Shown piece after piece: positions 30,437 to 39,771 of a stretch of 64,000 nucleotides of DNA (its first letter is position 1; every line of letters starts with the position of its first letter). The stretch spans positions 1-64,000 of the forward strand of contig NZ_JACHOU010000001.1 of NCBI RefSeq assembly GCF_014206975.1, written 5' to 3'. The DNA comes from Aminobacter aganoensis (lineage in GTDB: Bacteria; Pseudomonadota; Alphaproteobacteria; Rhizobiales; Rhizobiaceae). The notes beneath the pieces were generated by a model. The model had not been told where the DNA came from, ran no database searches, and saw only the letters and a list, made by a program, of their open reading frames with translations. The position numbers and the translations under genes are program-made.

Positions 30437-30590
30437 TTTGTGCTCCTCCGCAGCCGTTTCGGCCATTGCTTCTTATTGACGAAGTCAATCACGAATCGTT
30501 CCGCATATGTTTGCGAAATAGGTTGCGCGTAAAGGTTGAGATCGATTATTCTTGCACAAATAGGCATCGTGATCGAAGGAAATTCGAAGA

Positions 30591-31064
30591 ATGCCGCTGG
30601 ACAGGATCGATATCGCCATTCTGGATGCTTTGCAGAAGGATGGGCGCCTGCCCAACGCGGCGCTGGCCGAGAAGGTCGGCCTGTCGCAATCCGCCTGTTC
30701 CCGCCGCCTCGACAACCTTGAGAAATCGGGCGTCATCGCCGGCTATCACGCGCGTCTTTCCAACGCCGCCCTCGGCCACCAGATGACCGTGATCGTGCAC
30801 ATTTCTCTGTCCGGGCAGTTCGAAAAGACGCTGTCGGATTTCGAGGTGGCGGTGAAGCGCTGTCCCAACATCCTGTCCTGTCACTTGATGTCGGGTGAGT
30901 ATGACTACATCCTGCGCATCGCCGCCCGCGACCTGCCGGACTACGAGCGCATCCACAAGGAGTGGCTGTCGGCGATGCCGCATGTCACCAAGATCAACTC
31001 GTCCTTCGCCCTGCGCGAGATCGTCGACCGCACCGTCATGGGCATCAGGCCCGACCTGGCCTGA
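30591..31064 (+). CDS. Lrp/AsnC-family transcriptional regulator (AldR-like)
   Basis: The 157-residue regulator has an N-terminal helix-turn-helix (DGRLPNAALAEKVGLSQSACSRRLDNLEKSG) and a C-terminal RAM ligand domain (PNILSCHLMSGEYDYILRIAARDLPDYERI). Divergent pairing with ald is the standard arrangement in proteobacteria, where alanine or a related amino acid tunes the activator. The TTTCC-type and AT-rich region between the two genes should hold the binding sites. Octameric folding and exact ligand are family knowledge, not visible here. Confidence 0.9.
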   Translation: MPLDRIDIAILDALQKDGRLPNAALAEKVGLSQSACSRRLDNLEKSGVIAGYHARLSNAALGHQMTVIVHISLSGQFEKTLSDFEVAVKRCPNILSCHLMSGEYDYILRIAARDLPDYERIHKEWLSAMPHVTKINSSFALREIVDRTVMGIRPDLA

Positions 31065-31233
31065 CCGGGTGGAGAGGCAGGCTGCACCGTCGGCAGGGGC
31101 TGGTCCAACCCATTGATCACGGCCTGTCGCGGCACTGTCACGCGACTCGGCTGGACTCAGGCGAATTTTGGCGCAAGATTTGATCTTTCGGACGCCGGCT
31201 AAATACTGTCAGTTCATTTCCTGGAGAATGAAA

Positions 31234-33210
31234 ATGTCCAACATGCTTCACCCCATATCTCGCCGTTCCTTTTTGGCGAGTTCGGCCGCTGCAAGCGCGC
31301 TTGTGATGCTGCATCCGTTCTCGGCGCGCGCTGAGGCCAACCAGGCGCACTTGCGCATCATGGAAACCACAGATCTGCACGTGCACGTGTTTCCCTACGA
31401 TTATTACGCCGACAAGCCGAACGACACGATGGGTGTCGCCCGCACCGCGTCCATTATCGACGCCATCCGCGCCGAGGCCAGCAACTCGATCCTGGTCGAC
31501 AATGGCGATTTCCTGCAGGGCAATCCGATGGGCGACTACATGGCCTATCAGCGCGGCATGAAGGATGGCGACGTCCATCCCATCATCAAGGCGATGAATA
31601 CGCTGGGCTACGATTGCTCGACGCTGGGCAACCACGAGTTCAACTACGGCCTCGACTACATGTTCAAGGTTCTGGCGGGGGCGAATTTCCCCGTCGTCTG
31701 CGCCAACCTGACAAAGGGCCAGCTCGCCGGCGATGCCGCCAAGGACGAGCTTTTCCTCAAGCCTTACGTGATCCTCGACAAGAAGGTGAAGGACGGTGCC
31801 GGCACCGAACATCCGATCCGCATCGGCCTGATCGGCTTCGTGCCACCACAGGTGATGACCTGGGATTCCCGGCATCTCAACGGCAAGGCGATGACCCGCG
31901 ACATCTTCAAGGCGGCCGAGGCCTGGGTGCCGCAGATGAAGGAGGAGGGGGCCGAGATCATCGTCGCACTGTCGCACTCCGGCATGGGCACGCCGCAAGC
32001 TGCGGAAAACCTCGAAAACGCCTCGATCCTGCTCGCCGGCGTCGATGGCATCGACGCCATCGTTACCGGCCACAGCCATCTCGATTTTCCCGGGCCGAAG
32101 TTCGACGGCGTCGAGGGTCTCGACAATGCCAAGGGAACGATCAACGGCAAGCCCGGTGTCATGGGCGGCTTCTGGGGCTCGCATCTCGGCCTGATCGACC
32201 TGCTGCTCGAGCGCGACGGCAACGTCTGGAAGGTCGTGAGTTCCACCAGCGAGGCGCGCCCCATCGCCAAGCGCGTCGACAAGAAGATGGTGCCGACCGT
32301 CGAGAGCAAGGCGGAAGTGGAGGCCGCGGCCAAGGAAGAGCATGAAGCGACGCTCGCTTACGTGCGCACGCCCGTCGGCAAGACGTCGGCACCGCTCTAT
32401 TCCTATTTCGCCCTCGTCGCCGACGATCCCTCGGTACAGATCGTGAGCCAGGCGCAGATCTGGTACATCAAGGACATGCTGAAGCAGACCGAGCACAGGG
32501 ATCTGCCTGTGCTGTCGGCGGCAGCACCCTTCAAGTCGGGCGGGCGAGGCGGGCCGGACTACTACACCGACGTGCCGGTGGGCGACGTGGCGATCAAGAA
32601 CGTCGCCGACCTCTATCTCTACCCCAACACCGTGCAGGCGGTGGCGATCACCGGGGCGCAGGTCAAGGAATGGCTGGAGATGTCGGCCGGCATCTTCAAC
32701 CAGGTCACGCCAGGCAAGGCCGACCAGGCTTTGATCAATCCCGACTTTCCTTCCTACAATTTCGATGTCATCGATGGCGTGACCTACAGGATCGACCTGG
32801 CGCAGCCGCCGAAATACGATCCCAAGGGCGCTGTGCTGAATGCTGCTTCGAACCGCATCGTCGACTTGATGTTCGAGGGCAAGCCGATCGATCGGGCAGC
32901 AAGATTCGTCGTCGCGTCGAACAACTATCGGGCCGGCGGTGGCGGCAACTTCCCCGAGATCAATGCCTCGAAGCTGGTGTTCGAGGCGCCAGATACCAAC
33001 CGCGACGTCATCGTCCGCTACATCGTCGACCAGGGCACGATCAACCCGTCGGCCGATTCCAACTGGTCGTTCGCGCCTGTCCAGGGGGCGTCTGTGATTT
33101 TCGAGACCGGGCCGAAGGCCAAGGATCACCTCACCGAGGTCAGGGCCGTCAAGATCGAGCCGGCGGGCGAGGGCGCGGAAGGCTTTGCCAAGTACCGCAT
33201 CACGCTTTGA
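31234..33210 (+). CDS. cpdB: 2',3'-cyclic-nucleotide 2'-phosphodiesterase / 3'-nucleotidase, Tat-exported
   Basis: The 658-residue protein has a twin-arginine signal: PISRRSFLASSAAASALVM with an AEANQ-type mature start. The metallophosphatase domain begins METTDLHVHV, with VDNGDFLQGNP, TLGNHEFNYGLDY and GHSHLDFPG metal motifs. A C-terminal 5'-nucleotidase domain follows with NTVQAVAITGAQVKEWLE. It should dephosphorylate cyclic and 3' nucleotides in the periplasm for phosphate or nucleoside use. The ATG at 31234 is six bases from GGAGA; another ATG is two codons earlier. E. coli CpdB uses Sec, so Tat use is a feature of this lineage, plausible because metal is loaded before export. Confidence 0.88.
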   Translation: MSNMLHPISRRSFLASSAAASALVMLHPFSARAEANQAHLRIMETTDLHVHVFPYDYYADKPNDTMGVARTASIIDAIRAEASNSILVDNGDFLQGNPMGDYMAYQRGMKDGDVHPIIKAMNTLGYDCSTLGNHEFNYGLDYMFKVLAGANFPVVCANLTKGQLAGDAAKDELFLKPYVILDKKVKDGAGTEHPIRIGLIGFVPPQVMTWDSRHLNGKAMTRDIFKAAEAWVPQMKEEGAEIIVALSHSGMGTPQAAENLENASILLAGVDGIDAIVTGHSHLDFPGPKFDGVEGLDNAKGTINGKPGVMGGFWGSHLGLIDLLLERDGNVWKVVSSTSEARPIAKRVDKKMVPTVESKAEVEAAAKEEHEATLAYVRTPVGKTSAPLYSYFALVADDPSVQIVSQAQIWYIKDMLKQTEHRDLPVLSAAAPFKSGGRGGPDYYTDVPVGDVAIKNVADLYLYPNTVQAVAITGAQVKEWLEMSAGIFNQVTPGKADQALINPDFPSYNFDVIDGVTYRIDLAQPPKYDPKGAVLNAASNRIVDLMFEGKPIDRAARFVVASNNYRAGGGGNFPEINASKLVFEAPDTNRDVIVRYIVDQGTINPSADSNWSFAPVQGASVIFETGPKAKDHLTEVRAVKIEPAGEGAEGFAKYRITL

Positions 33211-33319
33211 CATCTGGCGGATCGGAAGGGCGGCCGGAGCGATCCGGCTGTCCGCTTAGGTTCGACGTCGGCATGTCTGAGCGTGCGAACCTGTATTGCT
33301 GCCGCGATCTGCAAAGCAA

Positions 33320-34576
33320 TCACGCCTTGTAGACCACCTGCCTGACGTCGATGTATTCGGCGCGGAAGCCTGCTTCGCAATAATGCAGGTAAAATTCCCA
33401 TAGCTTCTTGAAGCGATCGTCGAACCCGAGCGGCACGATGCGCTCCCAGGACGACCAGAAGCGGCTGCGCCATTCGGCAAGGGTCCGCGCATAGTCCTGT
33501 GGAAAGACCCGCTCGCGCAGGTAGTCTAGCCCGTGATCGGCACCCAGGGATTTCAGCAGCGTCGGCGTCGGCAGCATGCCGCCGGGAAAGACGTAGCGCT
33601 GGATGAAATCCGGCCGCTTGCGGTAGAGCGGATAGGCGGCCTCGTTGATGGTGATGATCTGCAGCCCCGCCGTGCCGCCCGAGGGCAGGCACTGCTTCAT
33701 CTTGGCGAAGAAGGCAGGCCAGTATTTTTCGCCGACCGCCTCGAACATCTCGATCGAGGCGATGCGGTCGTAGCGGCCGGTCTCGTCCCGATAATCCTGC
33801 AACTTGAGCTCGACCTGGTCGGAAAGCCCGGCGTTGTGGATGCGTTTCTGGGCGAAGTCGAACTGCTCGCGGCTGATCGTCAGGCCGGTCACCTTGCAGC
33901 CGATCTCGCGCGCCGCGAACTCGGCGAATCCGCCCCAGCCGCAACCGATCTCGAGCACGTGGTCGTTGGGGCCGATGCCGGTGTCGCGCGCCAGCGCCCG
34001 GTATTTCTCGGTCTGCGCTCCCGCCAGGTCGTTGGCGCCGGTCGCATAGAGCCCGGAGGAGTAGGTCATGCTGGGGTCGAGCCACTGGCTGTAGAAGGCG
34101 TTGCCAAGGTCGTAGTGGGCGGAAATGTTGCGCTTCGAGCCGGTACGGGTGTTGTCGTTGAGCCAGTGGCGAATGCGCTGGACAGTCGTGAGCAGCCAGT
34201 TGGTGCCGCCGGCAACACCTTCGCCGGCTTCCGTGTTGATCACGAACAGTTCGAGGAAGCTGGTGACATCAGGGCTGTCCCAATCGCCGTCCATGTAGGA
34301 TTCGGCGACGCCGATCGTGCCCCCGCTGAACGCCCGTGCCGGCAGGTTCCAGTTGTGCAGCACGATCTCGGCTTCGGGCCCTGGCGCCTTGCCGCCAACC
34401 AGTACGCTACGGCCGTCGGGCATCCTCACGGTGAGTGTGCCGCGCGGCAAATGCAATGCGGCTGACAGTGCCATGCGCACTCGCGCTGGCAGGCCGCGGG
34501 CGACATCCCTGATATTGCCTTCGTGGAGCCGCGTTACTCCATGCGCGATTGATTCGTCCGATATCCTCTGGGCCAT
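33320..34576 (-). CDS. cfa: Cyclopropane-fatty-acyl-phospholipid synthase
   Basis: The 418-residue protein has the N-terminal lipid-binding region and a SAM domain with HVLEIGCGWGGFAEFAA and the QDYRDETGRYDRIASIEMFEAVGEKYW segment. SAHYDLGNAFYSQWLDPSMTYS is the family signature and the C-terminus has the conserved EFYLHYCEAGFRAEYI. It makes cyclopropane rings on membrane unsaturated fatty acids at the inner membrane, protecting against acid and stationary stress. Start at 34576 was chosen over 34738 because the earlier 54 residues are basic and Pro-rich with no family match. No clear terminator lies between it and cpdB. Confidence 0.9.
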   Translation of the reverse strand: MAQRISDESIAHGVTRLHEGNIRDVARGLPARVRMALSAALHLPRGTLTVRMPDGRSVLVGGKAPGPEAEIVLHNWNLPARAFSGGTIGVAESYMDGDWDSPDVTSFLELFVINTEAGEGVAGGTNWLLTTVQRIRHWLNDNTRTGSKRNISAHYDLGNAFYSQWLDPSMTYSSGLYATGANDLAGAQTEKYRALARDTGIGPNDHVLEIGCGWGGFAEFAAREIGCKVTGLTISREQFDFAQKRIHNAGLSDQVELKLQDYRDETGRYDRIASIEMFEAVGEKYWPAFFAKMKQCLPSGGTAGLQIITINEAAYPLYRKRPDFIQRYVFPGGMLPTPTLLKSLGADHGLDYLRERVFPQDYARTLAEWRSRFWSSWERIVPLGFDDRFKKLWEFYLHYCEAGFRAEYIDVRQVVYKA

Positions 34577-34943
34577 CTCGACGTCCCAAGCTCTGGTGCC
34601 CGTGCCGGCTTCCCCGGGCTCGTGTTCCAGGCATGTCCATCGGGCTCGATTGCCGGACGGATGGCGCGTTGCCGGTCGCACCCTCCGGACGGCATGCGGT
34701 AGACTTGACTTGCTTCCGCCAAGAACTTCGCGCGCCACGGTGAATTCCCGAAGTGATCTTCACCGCCAAAATCGCGAACTTCAAGTGACATCTGGCAAGC
34801 GCTGATGTGCCAGGGGGAAGATGCGGTCGACGAGGCAGGCTGGCGTCAGAAACATGCGCATTAGTGTGGCCTAATGCTTCACGGGAGATCGATGGCGAAC
34901 TATCATCGATCCTGGGCTCGCTGAGCCTCGGGGAGGGCACACG
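34577..34943. other. 367-base gap upstream of cfa, with a dyad near 34858
   Basis: No convincing longer gene. It holds the cfa promoter side and the leader of the small gene at 34944. The only strong structure is a 7-bp perfect inverted repeat at 34858-34877. Confidence 0.45.
34858..34877. repeat. Perfect 7-bp inverted repeat, possible operator
   Basis: GCATTAGTGTGGCCTAATGC has arms GCATTAG/CTAATGC separated by six bases, 67 bases upstream of the small membrane-peptide gene. The length and spacing fit a dimeric helix-turn-helix regulator site. No regulator candidate is adjacent. Confidence 0.5.
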
Positions 34944-35072
34944 ATGCGCTATGTGATCGTGATAATGTGCGGCACCTTGTTCCTGGTCTGGGATGTTCTC
35001 TACAATCAGGGCGACGCGATCGGCAGGACGGTCACCGAGGTCCACCGCGTGGTGCGGATGGTCACCGGCTAG
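34944..35072 (+). CDS. 42-residue single-span membrane peptide
   Basis: ATG with GGGGAGGG nine bases upstream opens 42 codons: MRYVIVIMCGTLFLVWDVLY then NQGDAIGRTVTEVHRVVRMV and TG. The first 20 residues are a single hydrophobic membrane segment (IVIMCGTLFLVWDVL) and the tail is polar/basic, so it would be an inner-membrane peptide. Not recognised as a named family, but small single-span proteins of this shape recur in rhizobial genomes. Codon use is normal. Confidence 0.6.
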   Translation: MRYVIVIMCGTLFLVWDVLYNQGDAIGRTVTEVHRVVRMVTG

Positions 35073-35205
35073 GTTTCGACGCACCAAGGGGCCATGCGGC
35101 TCTGCTCCGTCTGCGTTGTTTTGCTGTCCGCAGCACTTTGCCCGATTGACGCCGGTCGAAAGCCGACCCAAAAGGCGCCAGCAAAGCAGCAGAAGGAATT
35201 GTCGC

Positions 35206-35496
35206 TTGATCCGGCACATCGTGTTCTTCAGTGCGCGGCAGAAACAGGACGTCGAGATGATCCGTGAGGAATTGTCGGCGCTTGGCGGAATTCCGCATTC
35301 CACCGTTTTTGAAGTGACGGTCAATACGAAGGTCGATCCGCTATCGGACGAGATCGACATCGTCGTCTACGCAGAGTTCGTCGACCAGGCCGCCCTTGCA
35401 GCCTACAAGGCGCATCCGCTCTACGACAGGACCACGCAACGCGTGCGCCCGATGCGCGAACTGCGCTATTCCGCGGATGTGGTAGCAGCCGCGTAA
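35206..35496 (+). CDS. Dabb-family (stress-responsive A/B barrel) protein
   Basis: The 96-residue protein starts MIRHIVFFSARQKQDVEMIR with a TTG, with AAGGA about ten bases upstream. The ferredoxin-like alpha/beta-barrel pattern (IRHIVFF, HSTVFEVTVNT, DIVVYAEFVDQAALAAYKAHPLY) fits the Dabb domain, in which the HP near the C-terminus is conserved. Members are small dimers of unknown substrate; some are stress-induced. The gene follows the small membrane peptide by 133 bases and converges with mucR. Confidence 0.72.
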   Translation: MIRHIVFFSARQKQDVEMIREELSALGGIPHSTVFEVTVNTKVDPLSDEIDIVVYAEFVDQAALAAYKAHPLYDRTTQRVRPMRELRYSADVVAAA

Positions 35497-35545
35497 TCGT
35501 CGCGCTCCGGTGCAACCCGGAGCGCGCGTCTCAGATTTCGGAAAA

Positions 35546-35986
35546 TCAAGCCTTCTTGGCGCGGGCGCGTGTCTTGGCCGGAACCGCGGCTGCCTTGCGG
35601 CCAAGACCAAGCGTCTTTGCCAGCGCCGAACGGGCGGCGGCGTAGTTCGGCGCAACCATGGGATAGTCGGCAGGCAAGCCCCACTTGGCGCGATATTCCT
35701 CCGGCGTCAGTCCGAAATGGACCGCCAGGTGGCGCTTCAGCGACTTGAACTTCTTCCCGTCCTCCAGGCAGATGATGTAGTCGGGGAGGATCGAACGCTT
35801 GGGGTTCACGGCAGGCTGCTGCACCTCGACCGGTGCTTCGACTGGCTGGTTGAGTGCCAGGATCGAGGCGTTGACGCTGGCGATCAGTTCCGGCAAGCCG
35901 GTGGCAGGCACCTTGTTGTTCTCTACATAAGCGCTGACGATATGCGCAGTCAGTCCTAAAATGTCGATCTTGCTGTCACTCGTCAT
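35546..35986 (-). CDS. mucR: MucR/Ros-family zinc-finger transcriptional regulator
   Basis: The 146-residue regulator has the Ros-type finger in ICLEDGKKFKSLKRHLAVHF, C-x2-D-x9-H-x3-H, where the second Cys of Ros is Asp, as in MucR homologues. Upstream is LTAHIVSAYVENNKVP, the oligomerisation region, and the C-terminus is Ala/Lys rich. MucR-type proteins bind AT-rich DNA and control exopolysaccharide, motility and virulence/symbiosis genes. It sits downstream of rne on the same strand. Its own promoter region (35987-36142) is AT rich, as expected for an autoregulated MucR gene. Confidence 0.92.
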   Translation of the reverse strand: MTSDSKIDILGLTAHIVSAYVENNKVPATGLPELIASVNASILALNQPVEAPVEVQQPAVNPKRSILPDYIICLEDGKKFKSLKRHLAVHFGLTPEEYRAKWGLPADYPMVAPNYAAARSALAKTLGLGRKAAAVPAKTRARAKKA

Positions 35987-36091
35987 CGGCCGTCTCTCCG
36001 GGCAGTATTAAAGCAAAGTATGAGTCTATTCGAATGCCGGGGTGTATATCGGTGCAAACAGTGCCGGACGGCAAGCAAAATAATCTAAATA

Positions 36092-36126
36092 AATAGTGAA
36101 CCCGACCAGCAATGTGCTGGCCGGGG
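36092..36126 (-). terminator. Putative terminator after rne
   Basis: Minus strand: CCCGGCCAGCA and TGCTGGTCGGG pair around a CAT loop with one G-U, then TTCACTATTTATTT. It lies just downstream of the rne stop. Confidence 0.65.
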
Positions 36127-36142
36127 TCTTTATATTAGCCGA

Positions 36143-39118
36143 TCAAAAGAAACCCTTGCGCTGCCACCAGCCGCCTTTTTTCGGCTTGGCTTCGTTCGAA
36201 GCCTCGTCGTCGGCGTCAACTGCCGAAGTAACCACGGGGGCCGCAGGCGCCTTCGCCGCACGCGCTGCGGGTGCCTTGGCAACCGCTTCTTGCGCGGCCG
36301 GAGCGGCAACCGCCTCCGGTTCAGCCAGCGCAGCAGCCACTTCCTGCTCGGCTGGGGAGGCTACCACTTCTTGCTCGGCCGGAGCGGCGGCTGCCTTGCG
36401 GCGCGGCGCACGGGGCTTCGCTGGCTTCTTCGCCGGCTTGGCTGCGGGTTCGGAAACTGCCGCATCGACGATAACCTCTTCAGCAACGACCGCTTCGGCG
36501 ACAGCTTCAGCAGCCGGCGCTTCTGCCGCCTCGGCGTCAGCCTTCTTGGCCTTGGCCGAACGGCGTGGCGCCCTTTTCGGCTTGGCTTCGACGACTGCTT
36601 CCGGTTCCGCAGCCACGGCTTCCACTGCTGCTGCTTCGACGGCCTCAGCGTCGCTCACGCCTGGTTCTGCGACGGCATCTTCGGATGCGGTCTGCTCGTC
36701 GCCTTCCGCCGCCGAAAGCTCGTCGTCTTCCTTGCGGTTGCGCTTGCCGCCACGCTTGCCGCGCCGGCGCTTCTTGGCTGCCGCCTCGTCGTTCGCAGCG
36801 TCGGCGTTGGCTGCTTCAGGAGCGGCGACGTCCGCAGTGGTCTCGATCTCGGCATCCGAGTCGGTTTCCTCGTCCTCGGAGCCGACGGCTTCCGAGGCGA
36901 CGGCGGCTGCATCCTGCGATGCGCCATGCTCGCGGTCACGGCCGCCGCGACGGCGCCGGCGCTTGCGCCGCTTGCGGTCGTGCTGCTCGCCTTCGCCAGA
37001 TGGCTGCGGCGCACGGGCAGGCTGCGCCTCGGCGGACACGGTTGCCTCTTCTTCCTCCTCGACGACGATCTCGTCTTCGACCTCTTCCGGCTCTTCATAG
37101 GCCGGCGCGATCACAGGCAGGCTGAAGCTTGCCGGTTTCTCGGCAATGGCGCCGCGGAAGATGGCATGGTTCTGCGAACCGACGTTGTCGTCGGCCTCGA
37201 GCGTGATCGTCACGCCGAAGCGGGCTTCGAGGTCCACCAGCGTCGAGCGCTTGTGGTTGAGCACGTACAGCGCGGTCGCTGCCGGTGTCTTGACGGTGAT
37301 GTGGCTGCGCGAATCCTTGAGCAGGAATTCTTCTATGGCGCGGACGACCTGGAGAGCCACCGAGGAGTCGGAACGCACATGGCCGGTGCCGCCGCAATGC
37401 GGGCACGGCTTCATCGTCGATTCCAGCACGCTGGCGCGGATGCGCTGGCGCGACATCTCCATCAGGCCGAAATGCGAGATCCGGCCGACCTGGATGCGGG
37501 CGCGGTCGTTCTTGAGGCAATCCTTGAGCTTCTTCTCGACCGCACGGTTGTTGCGGTTCTCCTCCATGTCGATGAAGTCGATGACGATCAGGCCGGCAAG
37601 GTCGCGCAGCCTGAGCTGGCGCGCCACTTCCTCGGCGGCTTCAAGGTTGGTGTGAAGCGCCGTCTCCTCGATCGAGTGCTCCTTGGTGGAGCGCCCGGAA
37701 TTGACGTCGATGGCAACCAGCGCCTCGGTCTGGTTGATGATGATATAACCGCCAGACTTCAGCGTCACCTGCGGCTGGACCATCCGCTCGAGCTGCGATT
37801 CGATGCCGCTGCGCACGAAGATCGGCGTGATGTCGCGGTAGGGCTGGACCACCTTGGCATGGCTAGGCATCAGCATGCGCATGAAGTCCTTGGCCTCTCG
37901 GTAGCCGTCTTCGCCGGCAACGAGAACCTCGTCGATGTCCTTGTTGTAGAGGTCGCGCACCGATCGCTTGATCAGGCTGCCTTCCTCATAGACCAGTGCG
38001 GGGGCCGTCGACTGCAACGTCAGGCTGCGGACGTTTTCCCACAGCCGCATCAGATATTCGTAGTCGCGCTTGATCTCGGCCTTGGTGCGGCTCTCGCCTG
38101 CGGTGCGCAGGATGACGCCCATTCCCTTCGGTACTTCGAGATCGGCAACGACCTCCTTCAGGCGCTTGCGGTCCTGGGCGTTGGTGATCTTGCGCGAGAT
38201 GCCGCCGCCGCGGGCGGTGTTCGGCATCAGCACGGAATAGCGGCCGGCGAGCGACAGATACGTCGTCAGCGCAGCGCCCTTGTTGCCGCGCTCTTCCTTG
38301 ACCACCTGCACCAGCAGGATCTGGCGGCGCTTGATGACTTCCTGGATCTTGTAGTGGCGGCGAACCGGCTTGCGGCGGTTGCGCACCTCTTCGAGCGCAT
38401 CTTCCGCGCCGACCGACTCGATCTCGTGATCGTCGTGGTGGGCCGAGTGCACTTCCTCGATCACGCCGCCGTTTTCGTTTTCGGTGACGGTCGGCTCGGG
38501 CAACTCGGAGACGACGTCGGCGTCGACCGATGCGGCGATCGATGTCGGCTCGCGCTCGTCCGAGGTGGTCTCGTCGTCGGCTGCCGTTTCGGGCGCGTCA
38601 CCGTTCGTCTCCGATTCGCCTGCAGCGGTCGAATCGCCTTCATCGTCGGACGCCGCAGCCATCGGCTCGCCATCGTCCTCCGAATGGGAGCCCTCGTCGT
38701 CGCTAGCCCCATCGGGCTTCTGCTCGTCGCCGTTGCGGCCACGGTTCTTGCCACCACGGCGGCGCCGGCGTCCGCGGTTGCGGTCTTGGCGGTCCTCGCC
38801 GTTGTCGTCGTCGTCTTCCTCGTCCTCGGCTTCTTCGGCCTCGGCACGCAGCAGCGCCTGACGGTCGGCAACCGGGATCTGATAATAGTCGGGATGGATT
38901 TCACTGAAGGCGAGGAAGCCGTGACGGTTCCCGCCATATTCGACGAAGGCAGCCTGAAGGGACGGTTCAACCCGCGTTACGCGGGCGAGGTAGATGTTTC
39001 CTTTGAGCTGCTTTTTGTCCTGTGATTCGAAATCAAACTCTTCAATGCGGTTACCGCGAACTACGACAACCCGTGTTTCCTCCGGGTGGGAGGCGTCTAT
39101 CAGCATCTTGTTGGGCAT
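36143..39118 (-). CDS. rne: Ribonuclease E/G
   Basis: The 991-residue protein begins MPNKMLIDASHPEETRVVVV. The S1 domain is split by a very acidic then Arg-rich insertion at about residues 91-254 (EDEEDDDDNGEDRQDRNRG and RGRRRRRGGKNRGRNGDE). The catalytic core has VAIDVNSGRSTKEHS and LIVIDFIDMEENRN with the metal-binding Asp residues, and the zinc-link CPHCGGTGHV. The long C-terminal third is Ala/Glu/Arg low complexity (VEAAAVEAVAAEPEA), the unstructured scaffold for degradosome partners. It starts mRNA decay and processes rRNA/tRNA. No start ambiguity. Rhizobial RNase E has this shape but the S1 insertion is large. Confidence 0.93.
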   Translation of the reverse strand: MPNKMLIDASHPEETRVVVVRGNRIEEFDFESQDKKQLKGNIYLARVTRVEPSLQAAFVEYGGNRHGFLAFSEIHPDYYQIPVADRQALLRAEAEEAEDEEDDDDNGEDRQDRNRGRRRRRGGKNRGRNGDEQKPDGASDDEGSHSEDDGEPMAAASDDEGDSTAAGESETNGDAPETAADDETTSDEREPTSIAASVDADVVSELPEPTVTENENGGVIEEVHSAHHDDHEIESVGAEDALEEVRNRRKPVRRHYKIQEVIKRRQILLVQVVKEERGNKGAALTTYLSLAGRYSVLMPNTARGGGISRKITNAQDRKRLKEVVADLEVPKGMGVILRTAGESRTKAEIKRDYEYLMRLWENVRSLTLQSTAPALVYEEGSLIKRSVRDLYNKDIDEVLVAGEDGYREAKDFMRMLMPSHAKVVQPYRDITPIFVRSGIESQLERMVQPQVTLKSGGYIIINQTEALVAIDVNSGRSTKEHSIEETALHTNLEAAEEVARQLRLRDLAGLIVIDFIDMEENRNNRAVEKKLKDCLKNDRARIQVGRISHFGLMEMSRQRIRASVLESTMKPCPHCGGTGHVRSDSSVALQVVRAIEEFLLKDSRSHITVKTPAATALYVLNHKRSTLVDLEARFGVTITLEADDNVGSQNHAIFRGAIAEKPASFSLPVIAPAYEEPEEVEDEIVVEEEEEATVSAEAQPARAPQPSGEGEQHDRKRRKRRRRRGGRDREHGASQDAAAVASEAVGSEDEETDSDAEIETTADVAAPEAANADAANDEAAAKKRRRGKRGGKRNRKEDDELSAAEGDEQTASEDAVAEPGVSDAEAVEAAAVEAVAAEPEAVVEAKPKRAPRRSAKAKKADAEAAEAPAAEAVAEAVVAEEVIVDAAVSEPAAKPAKKPAKPRAPRRKAAAAPAEQEVVASPAEQEVAAALAEPEAVAAPAAQEAVAKAPAARAAKAPAAPVVTSAVDADDEASNEAKPKKGGWWQRKGFF

Positions 39119-39771
39119 TATTTGTCCTCCCGGCAGCCGTCAGCCGCGGCTTGCGGGAACTCGTCCGCCGCCGTGAGTTTGCTGATGAGGGGGTGCCGGA
39201 TAATTTTGCGCCCGCCGGTCGCAGCCCAAACGTCATGGCGGAACCGCCCGCAGCCGTGATGGCGCGGTTACCTGCGGACCTGTCCATGATTGCGTCTGTG
39301 GCCAATGCGTGACCTTGCGAACCTTGTTTCAAACCTAAGCCCGGGAATCCGGACCAGCTACTTTGCTCTTACAGAGCCGGCGCGGAATGAGTGTCCGGCC
39401 GTTTTTCTCACGCAGTCGCTACCCCGCCACGGGCCGCGCCTGCGAATCTCGTCGCGATCACTGAAATCGTTTCTCTTTTTCGAGTTGAGCCATCGCTCGT
39501 CGCGTGGTTCCCTAGCGGAAGGCGCTGAGGGCGCGGGCCCAGGATTGCAGTGATCCAATGTCGCTTTTATGATTTGGCGAGGTTGAGCGCAACCCTGATT
39601 TCCGACGCCGGCAAAGGCAGGTGCGACAGCCGGCAGGGGAGCATTTCCGCAAAGACTCGGTTAACCTTCTCTGGTTACCAGTCGTTAATCGAAGGGGCAG
39701 CGTATTTTGTCCTGCGACTGACCTCGGCGTGCAGCCTGTGCGCGCCTGCTTTTGGAGCGGCAAGACGAGAG
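39119..39771. other. 653-base divergent intergenic region between rne and amiC
   Basis: No gene found on either strand; the open frame from 39550 leads into amiC but translates poorly before 39772. This is the shared promoter/leader region. RNase E transcripts are autoregulated through a long 5' leader in other bacteria, so a leader on the minus strand from about 39119 is likely. GTTAACC and GTTAATC words at about 39660-39695 are near-matches to CtrA half-sites without correct spacing. Confidence 0.45.

Noticed and set aside
30489-30504. GTTC-N7-GTTT as an SOS box between ald and the Lrp gene
   Set aside because: One mismatch in an essential half-site and no SOS function nearby.
36290-39025. 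911-codon frame antisense to rne
   Set aside because: Repetitive residues reflect the low-complexity C-terminus of RNase E read backwards.
39660-39695. GTTAACC and GTTAATC words as a CtrA site before amiC
   Set aside because: Spacing is six, not seven, and half-sites are imperfect.
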